A stretch of DNA of 64,000 nt, taken from Marchantia polymorpha subsp. ruderalis (taxonomy: Eukaryota > Streptophyta > Marchantiopsida > Marchantiales > Marchantiaceae). Positions 33,601 to 46,620 of this stretch are shown here, piece by piece (position 1 is the stretch's first letter; every line of letters begins with the position of its first letter). The notes beneath the pieces were generated by a model that saw only the letters and a program-made list of their open reading frames with translations, was not told where the DNA came from and searched no databases. The DNA lies in the NCBI GenBank assembly GCA_037833965.1, contig AP031358.1, positions 3,170,001-3,234,000 of the forward strand, written 5' to 3'. The position numbers and the translations under genes are program-made.

Positions 33601-34715
33601 TGCTGCATGTGAAAGAAAGTCGACGAGGAACCCGAGCCTGCGTAAGACAAAGAACATCATCTTTCAAACATGTACAGCGTATCTCAAGCAGCATTTCAAC
33701 AAAGCAGACAGGAATTTTCGGTTCATAGAGCATCAAAGTCCATGACCATCATCGACTATTCACAAACCTGAGGATTCCAAGTGACGCTTGCACGACTCCA
33801 GCAAAAAAGGTTGCAGTGAATGCAAGGCGCAAGTAGCCCGCTCTATCCTCGTGCGGGTCGATCTCATTCTTGAGCAATTGACCCATAATAATGGATATAA
33901 CCGCGACAGGCCCGATGGTAATGTCGCGCGAACTCCCCAGCAAGGCATAGATTAAAGGTGGAACGAAACTCGCGTCTGTTTCCCACAAAACCGCTCAGTC
34001 AGCTCAAAGCTCTAGATCTCTCGTTCTCGAGGATCAAAAAGCACCAAAAACAATGACGTTTACTCCATTGCTACGTAATACAGTTCCTGCTACCTCCGCT
34101 GCTCGTTTCCAATCGAAGGTTTGTAGTTTTAGAACTTACATAGACCGTGAATTGGGTCCATGTTTGCCAACTTCGCATACCCCAGATCCTGCATAGAGCT
34201 CGTGCACGGGTTTTAAGGTTAGCTGTCAAATAGAATGCCATTTTGGGAGTTTTGAAAATTTGGCTGACTCTGTGATGACGAAGGCACATTTGCCGATGAA
34301 TTGGGGGAGAGATTTTGAGCCGCAGTACCTGAGGGATAGCGAGACTTGCAGTGGTGAGTCCGGCAATGAGGTCACCTTTGAGCATTCTCTTATCGTACTT
34401 GGGAAGCCAGTCGAGAATGGGGAAGATGTACATGAGACCGACGAACCATCTCTGCTTCCCCTTGTAGCCCCTGAACTGGCGGAAGGGATCGTCCGCAAAG
34501 AATGTCTCCATAATTCCCTCTTTCATCTGGGCCCAGAAGGTCGACGATGGAGGAAGTGCTACGGAGTGAACCATCTGCCGGACCTCGCTCCCCATGCTCG
34601 TCCCAATGCTCGGGGCGGGCGTGGCCCCTCGGGAGCTCATGTCATCAGACTGGAACCGGAGCTTCCGACCTTGCGCAGTCTCGTCTTCAGTCCCGATTCT
34701 ACTCCCATAGCTCAT
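30642..34715 (-). CDS. SULTR: Sulfate transporter 1 of the array (SULTR group 1-like, 685 aa)
   Basis: H+-coupled sulfate symporter of the SLC26/SulP family, expected at the plasma membrane. Twelve exons with GT-AG borders join in frame: 34715-34329, 34188-34140, 33975-33768, 33637-33466, 33275-33210, 33003-32773, 32521-32395, 32260-31974, 31672-31482, 31363-31278, 31122-31046, 30818-30642 (TAG). Cytosolic N-terminus to about residue 100, including [12 protein letters not shown]; membrane domain about 110-520 with the family signatures [47 protein letters not shown] and [15 protein letters not shown]. The C-terminal STAS domain (about 525-670) contains [14 protein letters not shown] with the Thr (608) matching the regulatory Thr587 of Arabidopsis SULTR1;2. 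The usual VHxVGxPP near the N-terminus reads VHSVALPP here, the most divergent of the three. A possible 5'-leader intron (about 34911-34728) is weaker than in the other copies. Confidence 0.93.
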
Positions 34716-37607
34716 TTCAAGAGATGTCTGCCAGGAACACGAAAACTCCCTCTCGATTCGTTAGAATTGATTATCTTTCACAAACAGCACAACTCTTGCA
34801 CAGATCCACCAGCCTGCATTTCTTACAGATGAGCCATCACTCTTCCTCAAATCTCTCCCTTCATAAGCTTCGAGCTTTTGATTTCAATGAACCTGTTCAG
34901 ATGGACTTTACCTTATTATTGCTGACAGATCTCGAGTTAGAGCTCGAGCATGACGATGGGGTTTAAATTCAAGCTCGCGGCTCGTGACTAAGTTTGAGCG
35001 AGCTGTAATGCCTTTCCTTTACGCGAGCCAGCAATACGAGCTAGCTCATAAAGGCTCTAGTAAGGCTTCGCTTTACTCCGGGGCGAGGCATCTTCTACTG
35101 AGAGTGATGGGCCCAGTGTGCTTCTCGCAGTCCAGAGCTAGCTCCACTTGCAGCACCTGTTGATCCAAACCAGGAACTTCGGACACCCATGATCCAGATT
35201 CTCATGTGCAAGGTGCATGCACCGTATGCGTGCGTTAGCAGGACGTGTCCTGTCGTTCTCAGACTGTGTATCGTTGCGGTCTGCAGCCGCATGCTCCTCG
35301 ATTCAAGGAGTTGACTTGCAGTTGCACAAGCTTGCGACTGTGGGATGATTGATTATAAAAGTGCATGGACGCTTGTGTCTGAGCAGGTAGCGCACGAAGC
35401 TCGGACGAGCTCACGGATCATCCCTGTCGATTGGATCGCCCTGCCGATCGCCTCGGATTCGGAGGATATAAGTGGTGGAGTTATATGCTTTCGGGCATGT
35501 GCTGTTGCTGTTCCTGCTGGATGGCCCGATTTGTTTATCATTTAGCTCCTGTATCATCCGCTAATGCGAACAAACTTCTTCGTAGAGCCTTTGTTTCAGT
35601 CGTTGTCGGATCGAGAGACGCGAAATGCGAAGCCCGTTTCGACTGCAGTTTGGCCGGCCGCCTGGGTGGTGGGATGCTTTCGTCACTTGTGCCTGAAAAG
35701 CGCTGAGCGCAGATATTGAAGGAACTCGCGCAGAATGCAGAGATCCTTTTGTGCGTAATCGTTGTCGACAGTACTTCTGAGGGAATGTAGAAAACTGGTG
35801 CCCATTGGATAACTTCCAGATTCCCAGCGGCGGAATGAATGCCGTAGGTACAGAACTGCTCAATGAGAAGGACATCATGAATATGCACTCCACCTTCCCT
35901 GCGATTTAAAAACTTGATCCGCAACCTTTTCAGAGGAATTGCGTTCGTCAATGTCGTGCTCAAAGATGTCATCAATCGTACAAAATTTTATCTGCTTTCC
36001 TTCATTCAAAACACACTCTTGAGCCATTTTTCTTATGCAAATGAACGCTCCTAGATTGACGACTGAGACATTCAAGCATGCCAACTTCCCAATTCGTCTA
36101 TCGATGTAATGCATTCGTCATACACTTCCCAATTTCAGAGCCCACAGAAGTCGAGGCTGCAGACGCAGACCAAAATGGTCACGGTTGCAATCATTATCTT
36201 TATTCATCTGGTATTGGCCACAGATTGAACGTACATAAAATGTATTGAATACTATACCGAGGGAAGTTATCTAAGATACCCCATGAGAAAACATAAGTTT
36301 GCATTCAACAATTCCATGCGAATTGACCAGCGAGATATCCGGAGATTAATCTTTGTTCATCTGTCCCTGGAATATAAAAGATCTGATCGGAAATTTCAAG
36401 ATAATATTTCTGACCTACCTATCCTTCAGAATTGCATGAGCAGATGAACGACCAAAGAATTGTTTCGACCTAGTTTTGAATTAAAGCATGATCTGATACC
36501 TCGCTTATGTCTGCAATGAAACTACGCCCAGTCTGTACGTTCTGGCACTCCTGGCACCATTGACATCCAAACATTTAGATTCTGTCCTCCTGCTTTGACG
36601 CATTGATCAACTACAAAAATCAACTTTTGACGAGCGTTGAATGATTGCGAGACCTTTTGTTACAAATATAGGAATTGACATCTGGAAGTCGAAAAGTGAT
36701 CTGGTAGACTTACATCACCTTGTAATGATGACTTCACTCTTTCGATCCAAGTCAACTCTGTACATACAATGCTTTGCAGACTCCCGTTGTCTTTTGGATT
36801 GTTTTGCTTCAAGTGCCATTAAAACTTCAAGTCCTCTTATCAAAGTTCATTTTTGCCCGAATATTGATTTCAATACAAGGATTGATATCCCTGTATTTAA
36901 ATCATAAAGCTATTCCGTCTTCTGAGTTGCTCTCGACTACTACGTGCAAATCACGAGGATTAAGAGGATGACGATCTGTCAAACGCTTACAAATAACATT
37001 ACCAGGCGTACTGGGTTCCTTTCGTCAGATTACCATGCTTGTTTCAAAAGCAGCCGTGCATGTGCAACAGCGTGGACTGAACAATCTGATCGACCTGGCA
37101 CGATGTAGCTTCCTAGAAACTCTAGGTTCGAGATTCCTCAAACATGATCGCCGTAGCATCTGCAGCTAAGTCTCATACATTGGACACTTGGAGATTCAAT
37201 CCTGGAAATCCGACACGTAATGAAATGTACTCGGCCTTTTTATTAAATTTAAGTGCCATTTTCCTCTGGCAAAGAGAAACACTGCATCTGCATGCAATGC
37301 GATGTATAGCCCAAAACACGTTTCAAACTAGAGTGACTTTATTTTGTGGGCCCATTCAAAATAGCTAACTACAATCTTCCGTGATTCGAAACTCCAAACA
37401 TTTTCAGTTTTCTAAATAATCTCAGCCCTTCGCGTCAAAATGGTGATAGGCTGGACGAGGTCCTTATTCCAATGCCTGTAAGGGCCCGCTGATGGATACA
37501 GCTTGTTGATGGGCGGGCAATTCGATCTGCCTCTAATGTCTTTTTAATGTATGCTGAACGGGAGCGGCCGGAGTTTCTGTACAAAACCTCGAACCTAGAT
37601 GAGAAGA
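34716..37607. other. Intergenic region between SULTR copies 1 and 2
   Basis: Contains the upstream region of copy 1 (GC-richer, about 34.7-35.9 kb) and the 3' flank of copy 2. Minus-strand frames at 36114-35875 (VLNEGKQIKFCTIDDIFEHD) and 35975-35538 (GGVHIHDVLLIEQFCTYGIH) read somewhat like protein but have no recognisable domain and weak starts; they may be an unrecognised fragment. No other gene supported. Confidence 0.4.
35212..35223. promoter_or_regulatory. Palindrome GGTGCATGCACC upstream of SULTR copy 1
   Basis: Perfect 12-bp palindrome 497 bp upstream of the ATG of copy 1. It contains TGCATGCA, the RY core bound by plant B3-domain factors. The same 12-mer recurs at 42785 and 46609, with a one-mismatch form at 59351. 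Confidence 0.55.
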
Positions 37608-40600
37608 CTAAACTTTATTCTCGGCTCCTTCCTTCAAAGCGTGCTGGTTCCTCTTAACGATAATGGAGCAGATCTGGACTCCCTCTGAAACTGACAGGAA
37701 GAACCACTCTTGGCCCAGAAGGTCCACAAAGCCTCCATCCTTGAAGCTCATGATAACTCTTCCGACTGGGTTCGAAATTGTCAACTGCATCAGAGGACAA
37801 TGGCGTTAGATCTGCTTGAAAGTTGTGTGCAGTGACTTTTGTTGTCTTGCACTTGTCGTGCGGAATGGTTGCGGCTGCAGTAAAGTATCAAAGTATCAAA
37901 GTGCACAAAATCTGCAAACTCGAAGGAAGTTTGAGCGATTGGAACCCACCTGAATTCCTCTCTTCTTTAGAGCCATGTTCAATTCTTCGAAAGCATGGAT
38001 TGCTGCAGTGTCGATGCTCATCACAGCTGCAAATTCAAGAGAACAGAAAGAAGTTAGGACATTAACATATCCAGTGCAGTATTTCTACTCATACTTCAAT
38101 ACGAGACCAAAGAGCTTGCGAAATTTGAGGACCATCTGGACCAACTGTTTCATGCGAATCTCAATTTGCAAATTTGTGAATGCAAATTTCAATGCAAATT
38201 TACAAATTTTGCGGAAGTACTTACGGGCCATTTCAATGATCACAAACTGGACCGGGGTTCCATTAGTTTCCGCAACTTGGTCTTCAGCTTCATTGACGTA
38301 CCTCAAGATTCTGCCATCAGAAAAAATGTCATCAGGAGTGCAACCTCATCACCCAACCAGAGTAACTTATTATATTTAAAAAACTACAGCCAAGGTGGTA
38401 CTGGAATCTTAGAGGCACATCCATACCTCTCGCGGATGTAGTTGGAGTTGGAGAAATAGATTGCTGCGTCCACGCGGATGATGACAATACCAGGTTCGGA
38501 GGTGGCGTTGGGGTATTGAATGACATTTCGGTACACGGTGGTGCCGGGGATGTTACCTAAGAGAGCAGTGTGTGGTCTGGTAACGTGGAGCAGAATCTTG
38601 CCGAAGGAGATGACAACCTGCACCGGGCAGAAGAATCAGACCTGGGCCAGGGAAACTCTTTTCATGACTTTCAGTGGTAGGTGTCACAACCTTCGTCATC
38701 ATCTGAATAGATAAATTCAAAGCATCTTTGACTAGATCCCGGGGCTCTTCTTCACGCTTACATCCGAAGATTCAATCTCATCACTGAGATGTCAGACTGA
38801 GAATATCAAGATGCATGAACTGACGGATTGTTCTTTAAAGAATTGTCCACTGCTAAGGACAGGGCCACGAGGGAACAAGCCGGCTTTAATAAAAGGGCCG
38901 CTTGTACGGAGTAAATTCAGTGAGAAAATCGTTTTGAAAGGTTAGATGAGGACAGATTAGATGATTCCCAGCACAAGCATCGAGATTTTTCCCCGAAAGG
39001 TTGGTAGGCCTCGACTTACAGCAACGAGAAGACCGATCTCGACGGAGACGAAGAAGACACCGAAGAAGGCTCCGGCTAGAACGAGGAAGTCGACCTTGTC
39101 GGTTTTCCAAACCAGGAAAGCAGCCTGGAAGTCGATGAGGTTGATCACAGCAGAAATGATGATGGCCGAAAGGATGCAGTTAGGTGTGTAGTAGAAGAGT
39201 GGGGTCAAAAACAGAAGAGTGAAAAGCACCACGATTGCCATGACAATGTTGGCCAAAGCTGTGTGACACCCGGACTGGTAATTGACTGCCGATCTCGAAA
39301 AGGAACCTACAAATATTACAGACGACATCAGATTGTTAGTCTCTCGACAATTTCGAACACTTTTCATCGCAGATGAGTGCACAACGATGAATATCACAGA
39401 AGGATGAAAGAGCATAGACAGGAAGGTCGAAGCCAGAAAGTAAAATCGCTGCCTGAACCAGATCTCGTTACCTGTTGCCACATAGCACGAAGTCCATGAT
39501 CCAGCGATGTTCATTGTACCAATAGCAATCATTTCCTTGTTGCCATCGATGTGGTAGTCTTTCAAGGCTGCGAAGGTCCTCCCAATTGCAACCGCTTCCT
39601 GAACACACAGAGTATGGTAATGGCATAAGTAGTGTCCTCTTCGTGGAATCATCATCAGACATGAGCAAAGAAATTATTCATGCTTGAAGTCTCCTGATGA
39701 CCGTGGGCAAGATTTACCGTCAAAGCGATAAGACCCGAAACGAGGCCGATTTTGAAACCCGTGGCCAGATTAGGACCGCTCCAGAAAATATCATTGAAAG
39801 AAGGTGGGTTGACTCCCTGCTCGATTTTCGTCACAATTTTGACTCCATGTTTGTCTAGGCGAGTCAGGTACACGAAGAGAGTCGCACAAACTACGGATGT
39901 CAGAGGTGCGATGGCGGCAACCCAGAAGAGGTTCTTCCTGATTTTTGACTGCGCAAGGAAAGAGCACGCGAATTTTAGATTCTGAATACATTCAGCAAAT
40001 TCAGCTCTTCTTAAAACTAGTTCATCCACTGTCCAGGATTTGATGGACCAGCTGGTTTCAAGATCAGAATCACGTTGATCGACAAATGTGGACATAGATA
40101 GGCGCTTGCTTGATAAATCCACGGAGGTCTGAGACTAATGAGCTTACGATGCGCTTCGTGATCAGAAGGAAGGCGAGGAAGAATAATCCCAAGACTATCG
40201 TCTGCCAGTTCCACTGCAAAGAGACGGAGATAGCAAGACGATGAGATCGAGCAGCGACCAAGAGTAAAATTGTTCCAAATCAAGTCACAAGTAAAATGCA
40301 GCACCTGATATACGGAGAGCTAAAGACCTAAGATTGTATTTTTCTACGCATGGTCTTGTACATACCTGGTCGGTGTTGGAGAACACTGATCTCATCACGG
40401 AAACAACGTCAGTTTTGGTCGTGAAACTTGTAATTCCACAAAGTCCCTTCAACTGCTGAAGAGCAATGGTGACTGCGGCTCCGGCCATGAATCCAATAAT
40501 CGCCGCATGAGATAGAAAGTCGATGATGAATCCAAGTCTGTATCACAGCAAGAGTTAACTGTAAGCCTTGAAGCAACTGGTTATAGATGAACCAGCAATT

Positions 40601-41606
40601 CACGAGTACTCCAGGCATGCACTAGTGATTCCGACCACGAACCTGAAGAGTCCGAGGCCTGCCTGTACGACTCCAGCGAAAAATGTTGCCGTATAAGCAA
40701 GGTGCAGGTATTCCACTTTGTTAAGTTTCGGGTCCATCTCATCCTTGAGCAGTTGACCCAAAATAATTGACACCACCGCGACAGGCCCGATGGCAATATC
40801 CTTCGAACTCCCGAGCACCGAGTAAACCAGCGGTGGAACGAAGCTGGAATCTGTTGCACCAGGCCAAACATCATGTGTAGAAATTCGTTAGAAGCTCGTA
40901 AGAGTTGGAGGCTTGCACTGTAATCGTCGAGTCAAATCTACACAATTGTCGAAGTCCTGGACTACAGTTGCAGTTGCATGCCAAAGTACGACCGAAATAA
41001 TGACATGGAGTAACTCACATAAGCCATGGATTGGGTCCAAGTTCGCCAGCTTTGCATATCCAAGATCCTGCAAAGAGACAGAAGTGTGTTTCAGTGTCTG
41101 AATTGTGGCATTTATAGGTGACAAGAGAGTTTGGACTGGCCTGCATCAAGATCAGCTCAGAGGACCAGATTCAATGCACCATATCCATGACTCCCACATG
41201 TTCGGAAATTTGGTTGCTTCACTCAATCACCGAGATGGAATCAAAATACCTGTGGGATGGCGAGACTAGCAATGGTGAGTCCGGCCACGATGTCACCCTT
41301 GAGCATACTCAACTTGTACTTAGGCACCCAGTCGAGAATGGGGAAGATGTAAGCGAGGCCTACAAACCACCTCTTCTTGCCCGTGTGGCCCTTGAAATGT
41401 CTCATGGGATCGTCAGCAAAGAATGTCTCCCTCACTGCATCTTTGATTTGTGATCCGAAGCTGGAAGTGGGAGGAACTCCCACGCTGTGAACCAAGGACC
41501 TGTCCTCGGATGATACTCCATTGGTGGGAATGGTTCCACTCTCTCCCAGATCATCGGTGCGAAGTCGTCGAGTATGTGTAGCATCCGCCTCGTTTGAATG
41601 ACTCAT
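37608..41606 (-). CDS. SULTR: Sulfate transporter 2 of the array (SULTR group 1-like, 675 aa)
   Basis: Same family and role as the first copy. Twelve exons join without a break: 41606-41250, 41067-41019, 40850-40643, 40537-40366, 40213-40148, 39948-39718, 39598-39472, 39306-39020, 38617-38427, 38310-38225, 38026-37950, 37784-37608. Exons 2-12 have exactly the lengths of copy 1; exon 1 is 10 codons shorter. N-terminal VHSVGVPP and [20 protein letters not shown] are group-1 style. The membrane domain is complete ([35 protein letters not shown]), and STAS carries [14 protein letters not shown] with Thr at about 598. The context of the start, GAAAATGAGTCAT, is shared with copy 3, which supports this ATG. 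A leader intron with a strong donor (GTAAGAAG) lies just upstream. No damage seen; likely functional. Confidence 0.94.
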
Positions 41607-41615
41607 TTTCGTAGC

Positions 41616-41876
41616 CTGCAGACAATTAAGATACAGCCAGTACGTCTGAATAGTTGCGGTCTACTTCTCAATCGGTTCAATTCAATGACAGTTGAACTTC
41701 CAATCCCTCGCAGAATTTCAGTCTCTGGACTGACATGGGTAACTCAACATCTGAAGCCAACAGAGAACGCATGTCCTCGTAATGCAGGCCCTCGACCGAC
41801 CAGCTCTACCAAACAACTTCTGCACTCGAGGAATATAAAAATCCAAACAATTGAAAAGCGACACGAAGCTTCTTAC
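41616..41876 (-). other. Probable 5'-leader intron of SULTR copy 2
   Basis: On the minus strand a strong donor (GATCG then GTAAGAAGC) at 41876 and a good acceptor (AATTGTCTGCAG then GCTACGAAAATG) ending at 41616 frame a 261-bp intron 9 bases before the ATG. Inferred from splice consensus only. Confidence 0.55.
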
Positions 41877-42582
41877 CGATCAACAGCGGCGATTCAAGAG
41901 TACGATCCTACACCTAAGCTTTAATCTCAAGCTTCTGAATGTGATTTGATCGCATTCTCCTCGTCTGGCACTATACTACAAATTCTCAGTCCATCGACGA
42001 ACTAAACATCTCGACTCCCAAGGCCTGGGGAAGGATATGGACTTTTAGCCTATCTGGACCCTAGTGTGTCTGTCTTTCGCTCACACATACCATATGAGAC
42101 CTTCGGGGAGTATTTGTACTCGTAGACCCAGTAATTAAATAAACTCTTACTCCAAGGTGCATGTATCTAGTAACTCCGGACATCTACTGTCGCAATACTA
42201 AAAATACCGACCACCTATCCGAGGAAAATCTTTAAATAAAATGGCCAGTGTAGCTTCAAGATTCTTCAACGCAAAAGTCAAAGTCCACTTCTATCATAAT
42301 TCAGGAAAAGCATGCAGCATTGTTTGTACCTGAAACCGCAATTTGTCCCACCAGAGAGCTTCTGAATCGCCGGGCTGCAACTAGTTGCCTGATGACTAGA
42401 TCAGTTCGGAAGCCTTTATTCCAGTGGTGAGTTAGATATCTTTGTAGAACTAACAAGCTGGGAATCTCCAGCTGATCATATGGTGTGTGTGTCTCAAGCC
42501 AAATGCCCCAGGCAAGCTAGCTCAGGATCCCACTGACTGATGGTGGCTTAAGTCTGAATACTGAAAGCAATCCATGAAGTCT

Positions 42583-42590
42583 TTTATACG
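42583..42590 (-). promoter_or_regulatory. Candidate TATA box of SULTR copy 2
   Basis: Minus-strand GTATAAAAGAC is the best TATA match upstream of the leader intron, about 980 bp before the ATG. It would give a leader exon of roughly 650-700 bases. Consensus match only. Confidence 0.3.
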
Positions 42591-42784
42591 CTGACGGTTC
42601 TGGATTGCTTGGTACGGGACAAGAATAGACTCGCGTGAAAACCAACCATTTTTACTGCACCGCATAGCACAGTGTTGACTTTTTGAGTGAGTGGGGAGCT
42701 GGAGTTTCGCGGGATGAGGTGGCGAGCAACTTGAAATGCGCCTGGAAACTATCCCAGTGTAAAACATAACATTCTGCCATCACA

Positions 42785-42796
42785 GGTGCATGCACC
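42785..42796. promoter_or_regulatory. Palindrome GGTGCATGCACC upstream of SULTR copy 2
   Basis: Second perfect copy of the 12-mer, 1179 bp upstream of the ATG and about 195 bp upstream of the candidate TATA. On the + strand CTATAAACC follows about 15 bases later, so a bidirectional promoter is possible. Confidence 0.55.
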
Positions 42797-43270
42797 GCAG
42801 CCACCACCGCTATAAACCAGCCACAAGAGCCGGAGCATCCATCAGTTCAGTCGCATCCTGCATTGTCGAGTCTGTATATCGAAGATCCTATCTCTCGTAC
42901 CAGCGATTGCATATCCGAGCCGAGATCATGTACGACCTCACAAAGACTCGAGAAACTGTAAGCTGGCACTTGCATTTACTCTGAGATCTTACTTGAAAAT
43001 ACTTCTATTTTTGCTGTCATGCCCGCAAGGAGATCGTGCTTGTATTTCAAATTATGAACTTGCGTTGAGTCGCACTGCATGAGAGCCTGAACGCTGGATT
43101 TTCCTTGTGTGCTTCCGACATTCGTTTCCAGGAAACATGTAACTTTCAGCTCAATCGTGTGATTCTAGGAATGGTCAGTTTTCAAAAACTCTAACTCTGA
43201 TTTGAGAGTCATTCAATTATGAAATCGATGATGATCCTTGTTGTGGACCTGATCCAAGAATATAGACTCG

Positions 43271-43330
43271 CTCTGTGATAGTTTCGGATGGTTGAAGTTA
43301 TCAATATAACCAATCGAAACTATCACAGAG
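43271..43330. repeat. Perfect 16-bp-stem hairpin
   Basis: CTCTGTGATAGTTTCG (43271-43286) pairs exactly with 43315-43330. The 28 bases between can partly pair too (GGTT with AACC), giving a long imperfect foldback of 60 bases. Confidence 0.85.
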
Positions 43331-45100
43331 TAAGTATATATCTCTACTGATACATTTATAATAAAAACTTCTGAATGATTCTTCACGACTGGTTGGTATA
43401 TTGTGCTATCTGTATTGATAATCAGGTCATTGACTCTGAACAGATTGTACATTTTTCTTTCAATAGACTCATTGAATTTGAAGTCAAGTCAATTTCTAGG
43501 CCAAGATTTGTGTTTGCAGTGAAGTCGTTGCATACTTGGTTGCACTAGCAAATGCATACTAGTAAGTGAATATTTTTAGTTAGTAGAGTTTATTGAAGCT
43601 CACAATAACGAAAGAACTGGTCTACATATGTATATATTTCCTTTGAAATATGAATGTATATTTAAATTGTTATCGTTTTGGAATTATATCATGCTGTTAT
43701 CATTATCTAAATTGTTATATCATATCCATGAAAAAATTACTTATAAAGGAAGATCTATACCAGAAATCAATTTGTAATCTATAATATATTGAAAAAAAAA
43801 ATGTTGATAACTTTTCGATATTTTGAGTAAATAATGTTTTTCAATCATTTTTCCAAATTCGCTTTTCTTTGCTTATAAACAGATAGTTAGAATATTATTT
43901 ATCAACAGTTATGAAATGAATTGCACTTGGAAGACATCCATAGTATTTTTGTATCAAATTTTAGTTCAGATAATTATGAAGGTTAGAGAACAAGATTCTA
44001 ATCACATCCATGGAACTCTAAGCACAAAACTTACATGCAAAATTTATAAATATAATTGGTGATGACAAGTTTGAACATATGTCCAAAGATATGAACTGCA
44101 ATAAACTTTCAAGTTCCGTTGACAATACAATTTAATCTTTGTGCAAGTTACATTCTTCACTTTGTTAACAGTTTATTCATCCAACAATGTTTTGAAATCA
44201 ATTTTTGTCTTACGTTGTCTTACATGAAAACCGATCTGGTTATTTTTGACATAGGTGCTTACAACACCTCAATGTTTCTTCATTAGAAAGTAAAACCAAA
44301 TGAAATATCATATCATCTTCAAAATTTTGAAATTAAATGCCGACATTTGACTGAAAATCTTTGTTATGTATTTTTACACAGTAAATAAACGGAACTTACG
44401 TCGAGAATTTGGTCATCTTATAAGTCAACGAGGATTGTACGGTTGAACATACTTCAGGGCTTTAACTGTAATTGAACACTTTCTTACTTTGAATTATAAA
44501 GTAGATCTGCCTCGCTTAATCTTGTATCATGACAACTCAGATACTTCAAAAAATATCCCTGATTATCATTTGTTTATAGAATACATATTATATCAGTTGA
44601 GTATTTCACATGCATAACCCAATAAGCCACGTGCATTATGGAAATTACTCAGCAGGTGGTAGAAATGGATTCTTTAGAGTTTGACTTTTTTGAAGAATCA
44701 GCCGAATTCATTTATGAGCTGCATACTGCAACACTTTAGATAGACATGATGACAATCACTTCACATGAAGAATAATCAAAAGTAGCTCGTTGTGAAAGTA
44801 AAAGAAAATTACACTCAGTAATTTCAGTTTTTTTCTTAACAGACTACACCATTAAAAGAAGTTTGACTTGAAAATCAGGTTGATATCAACTTTCAAGTGA
44901 TTCGGCATCTCATCGCCCTCAAGGTTCAAGACTGAAACACTCTAATTTTTTGGCCAAGTTTTCACTTTAACATTGGTTTAATTCCCTTAGTATCGTAGTA
45001 AACAGCTTCCCAAAAACGGTTTTAAGAGCTACGATGCGTGTGATTTTTCCTGTTTATAAGAAGAAAGGGGCACATATCCCTACAAAAGTCTTTTCATGCA

Positions 45101-45301
45101 TCAGTCAAAGAAGTCTTCGAAGTTCCACGCACCAGAAGCATACATAGTTTCATCGAACTGAGATGTGATTTTAACATTAATACAATCTGGCCTTTTAATC
45201 TCTGTTAAGTATATTTTGAACCCGTACACTTGGACCACTCTTACATATGTTATGGAGCTCGTAAGTTGGGTAATAAAAAGCCTCGTTCTTTTAGAAGCCA
45301 T
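45101..45301 (-). CDS. Candidate 66-aa microprotein, unrecognised
   Basis: Frame from ATG 45301, in a near-ideal context (CCATGGCT), to a stop at 45101. It begins MASKRTRLFITQLTSS, carries VYGFKIYLTEIKRPDCINV in the middle and ends in an acidic tail, GAWNFEDFFD. No membrane helix or signal peptide. Surroundings are AT-rich with no other gene, so it may also be a last exon of a lost gene or chance. No family recognised. Confidence 0.2.
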   Translation of the reverse strand: MASKRTRLFITQLTSSITYVRVVQVYGFKIYLTEIKRPDCINVKITSQFDETMYASGAWNFEDFFD

Positions 45302-46608
45302 GGAACACTTTCGGACTGACAATATACGAGTATAGTTTCAACAGGAAACTGCATCCCCACTTTAACCACAGTCATTTTGTATGAGTTGAGTTCCAAGATT
45401 GCATGAACCGAGGACATGTACATGTTGGCCGATTGACAGTAATGATGAGTTGACGCAGATTACAAAGTGGCCCTGTTTGTGTAAAGTAATTCACATATGA
45501 GTCTTCAGCTTACATGCATAAAGATGACGAGGGCTTTATATGATGGAACACCTGAGGTCGGCACACAATTGCCAACTCCAGCAATGATTGCCTTCGAAAA
45601 CAAATGCAAATCTTACGTTTGAACGAACCATATACTGGACATCATCGCCAGGAATTTATGACGCAGTGCAAAGACCATGGAAGTAATATATTGTCATCCT
45701 ACATCATAGTGACCGTCGTGTCTACATATATACAATGTAAGTAAACTGTATCATAAGATAACATTGACGAAGAATACCACGACGACGATTTGTCTTAGTT
45801 CTTTAAGCCTCAAGGAGACACTAAGAGATTCTGTTTCATACCACTTCACGATCAGAATGTGGAACGTACATCCATCTTGCACAAGGTCTCACTTCCAGTT
45901 GACTTGAACACTGATCTGAGTTGATGAAAGTGAGCATTCGTAAGCTTCCCAGTCGCTTAAGCTGACCAAATGACAAGGCATTAGGAATGAAAAAGGGTCT
46001 TAGAATCAATGAATACTTTCTATGTTATACACCCCAATACTAGAGGTCCATCATTTTGAGCACGAACATAATGACCAGATAGTTTTCTGCTTAGCTGTCA
46101 GCCGGCCGGCATTGTCTCTGGATTGTATTCGTTGTGATAAGTGATATCAGAGGGGCATGCGCTGAACAAGTTTTCGAATGTAGGGTACGAATGTCGGGAT
46201 CTACATGGACATAGAAATATGGTGTTACAATTTGTTGTCTCACATTTCAATGCGAGGCCTAACGAATGATTTTAGTGTAAGATTGAATTTCGCAGTGACG
46301 ACTCACGTGATGAGACAGATGAGACCTCTAAGCTTACAAACGAGGTCGAGTTTCCGATTTCAAGACTCACAAGATGGATTCGCTCCATGGTGGGCCAAGT
46401 TTCGTCAAGATCTGCAGGGTTTTTGGAGAGCTCAGATGAACAGAGTTTACCTGCCATGAATATCGCGCATCGGGAAACCGATACAGCATGCAGGGATCTA
46501 GTGGCAGACGGATGGCACAGCGTGAAGATTCAGTTCGCTCTGTTGGCTAGCTAGTTGTAGGCGTTTTCGTGCTCCAGCACATCAGACTCGGGGCCGGAAT
46601 CCCGCCCA

Positions 46609-46620
46609 GGTGCATGCACC
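46609..46620. promoter_or_regulatory. Orphan GGTGCATGCACC palindrome
   Basis: Third perfect copy, inside the only GC-rich patch of the 13-kb spacer (about 46.45-46.75 kb). The sequence after it (ACCACCGG) resembles that after the 42785 copy (ACCACCGC). No gene lies close downstream on either strand, so it could be a leftover promoter of a lost transporter copy or serve an unseen transcript. Confidence 0.4.

Noticed and set aside
34260-34966. Open frames on + across the start of SULTR copy 1
   Set aside because: Complementary shadows of exon 1 and the leader; exon 1 on the minus strand is clearly the real coding strand.
43271-43330. miRNA precursor
   Set aside because: The stem is perfect but short with little flanking pairing; nothing supports processing without small-RNA data.
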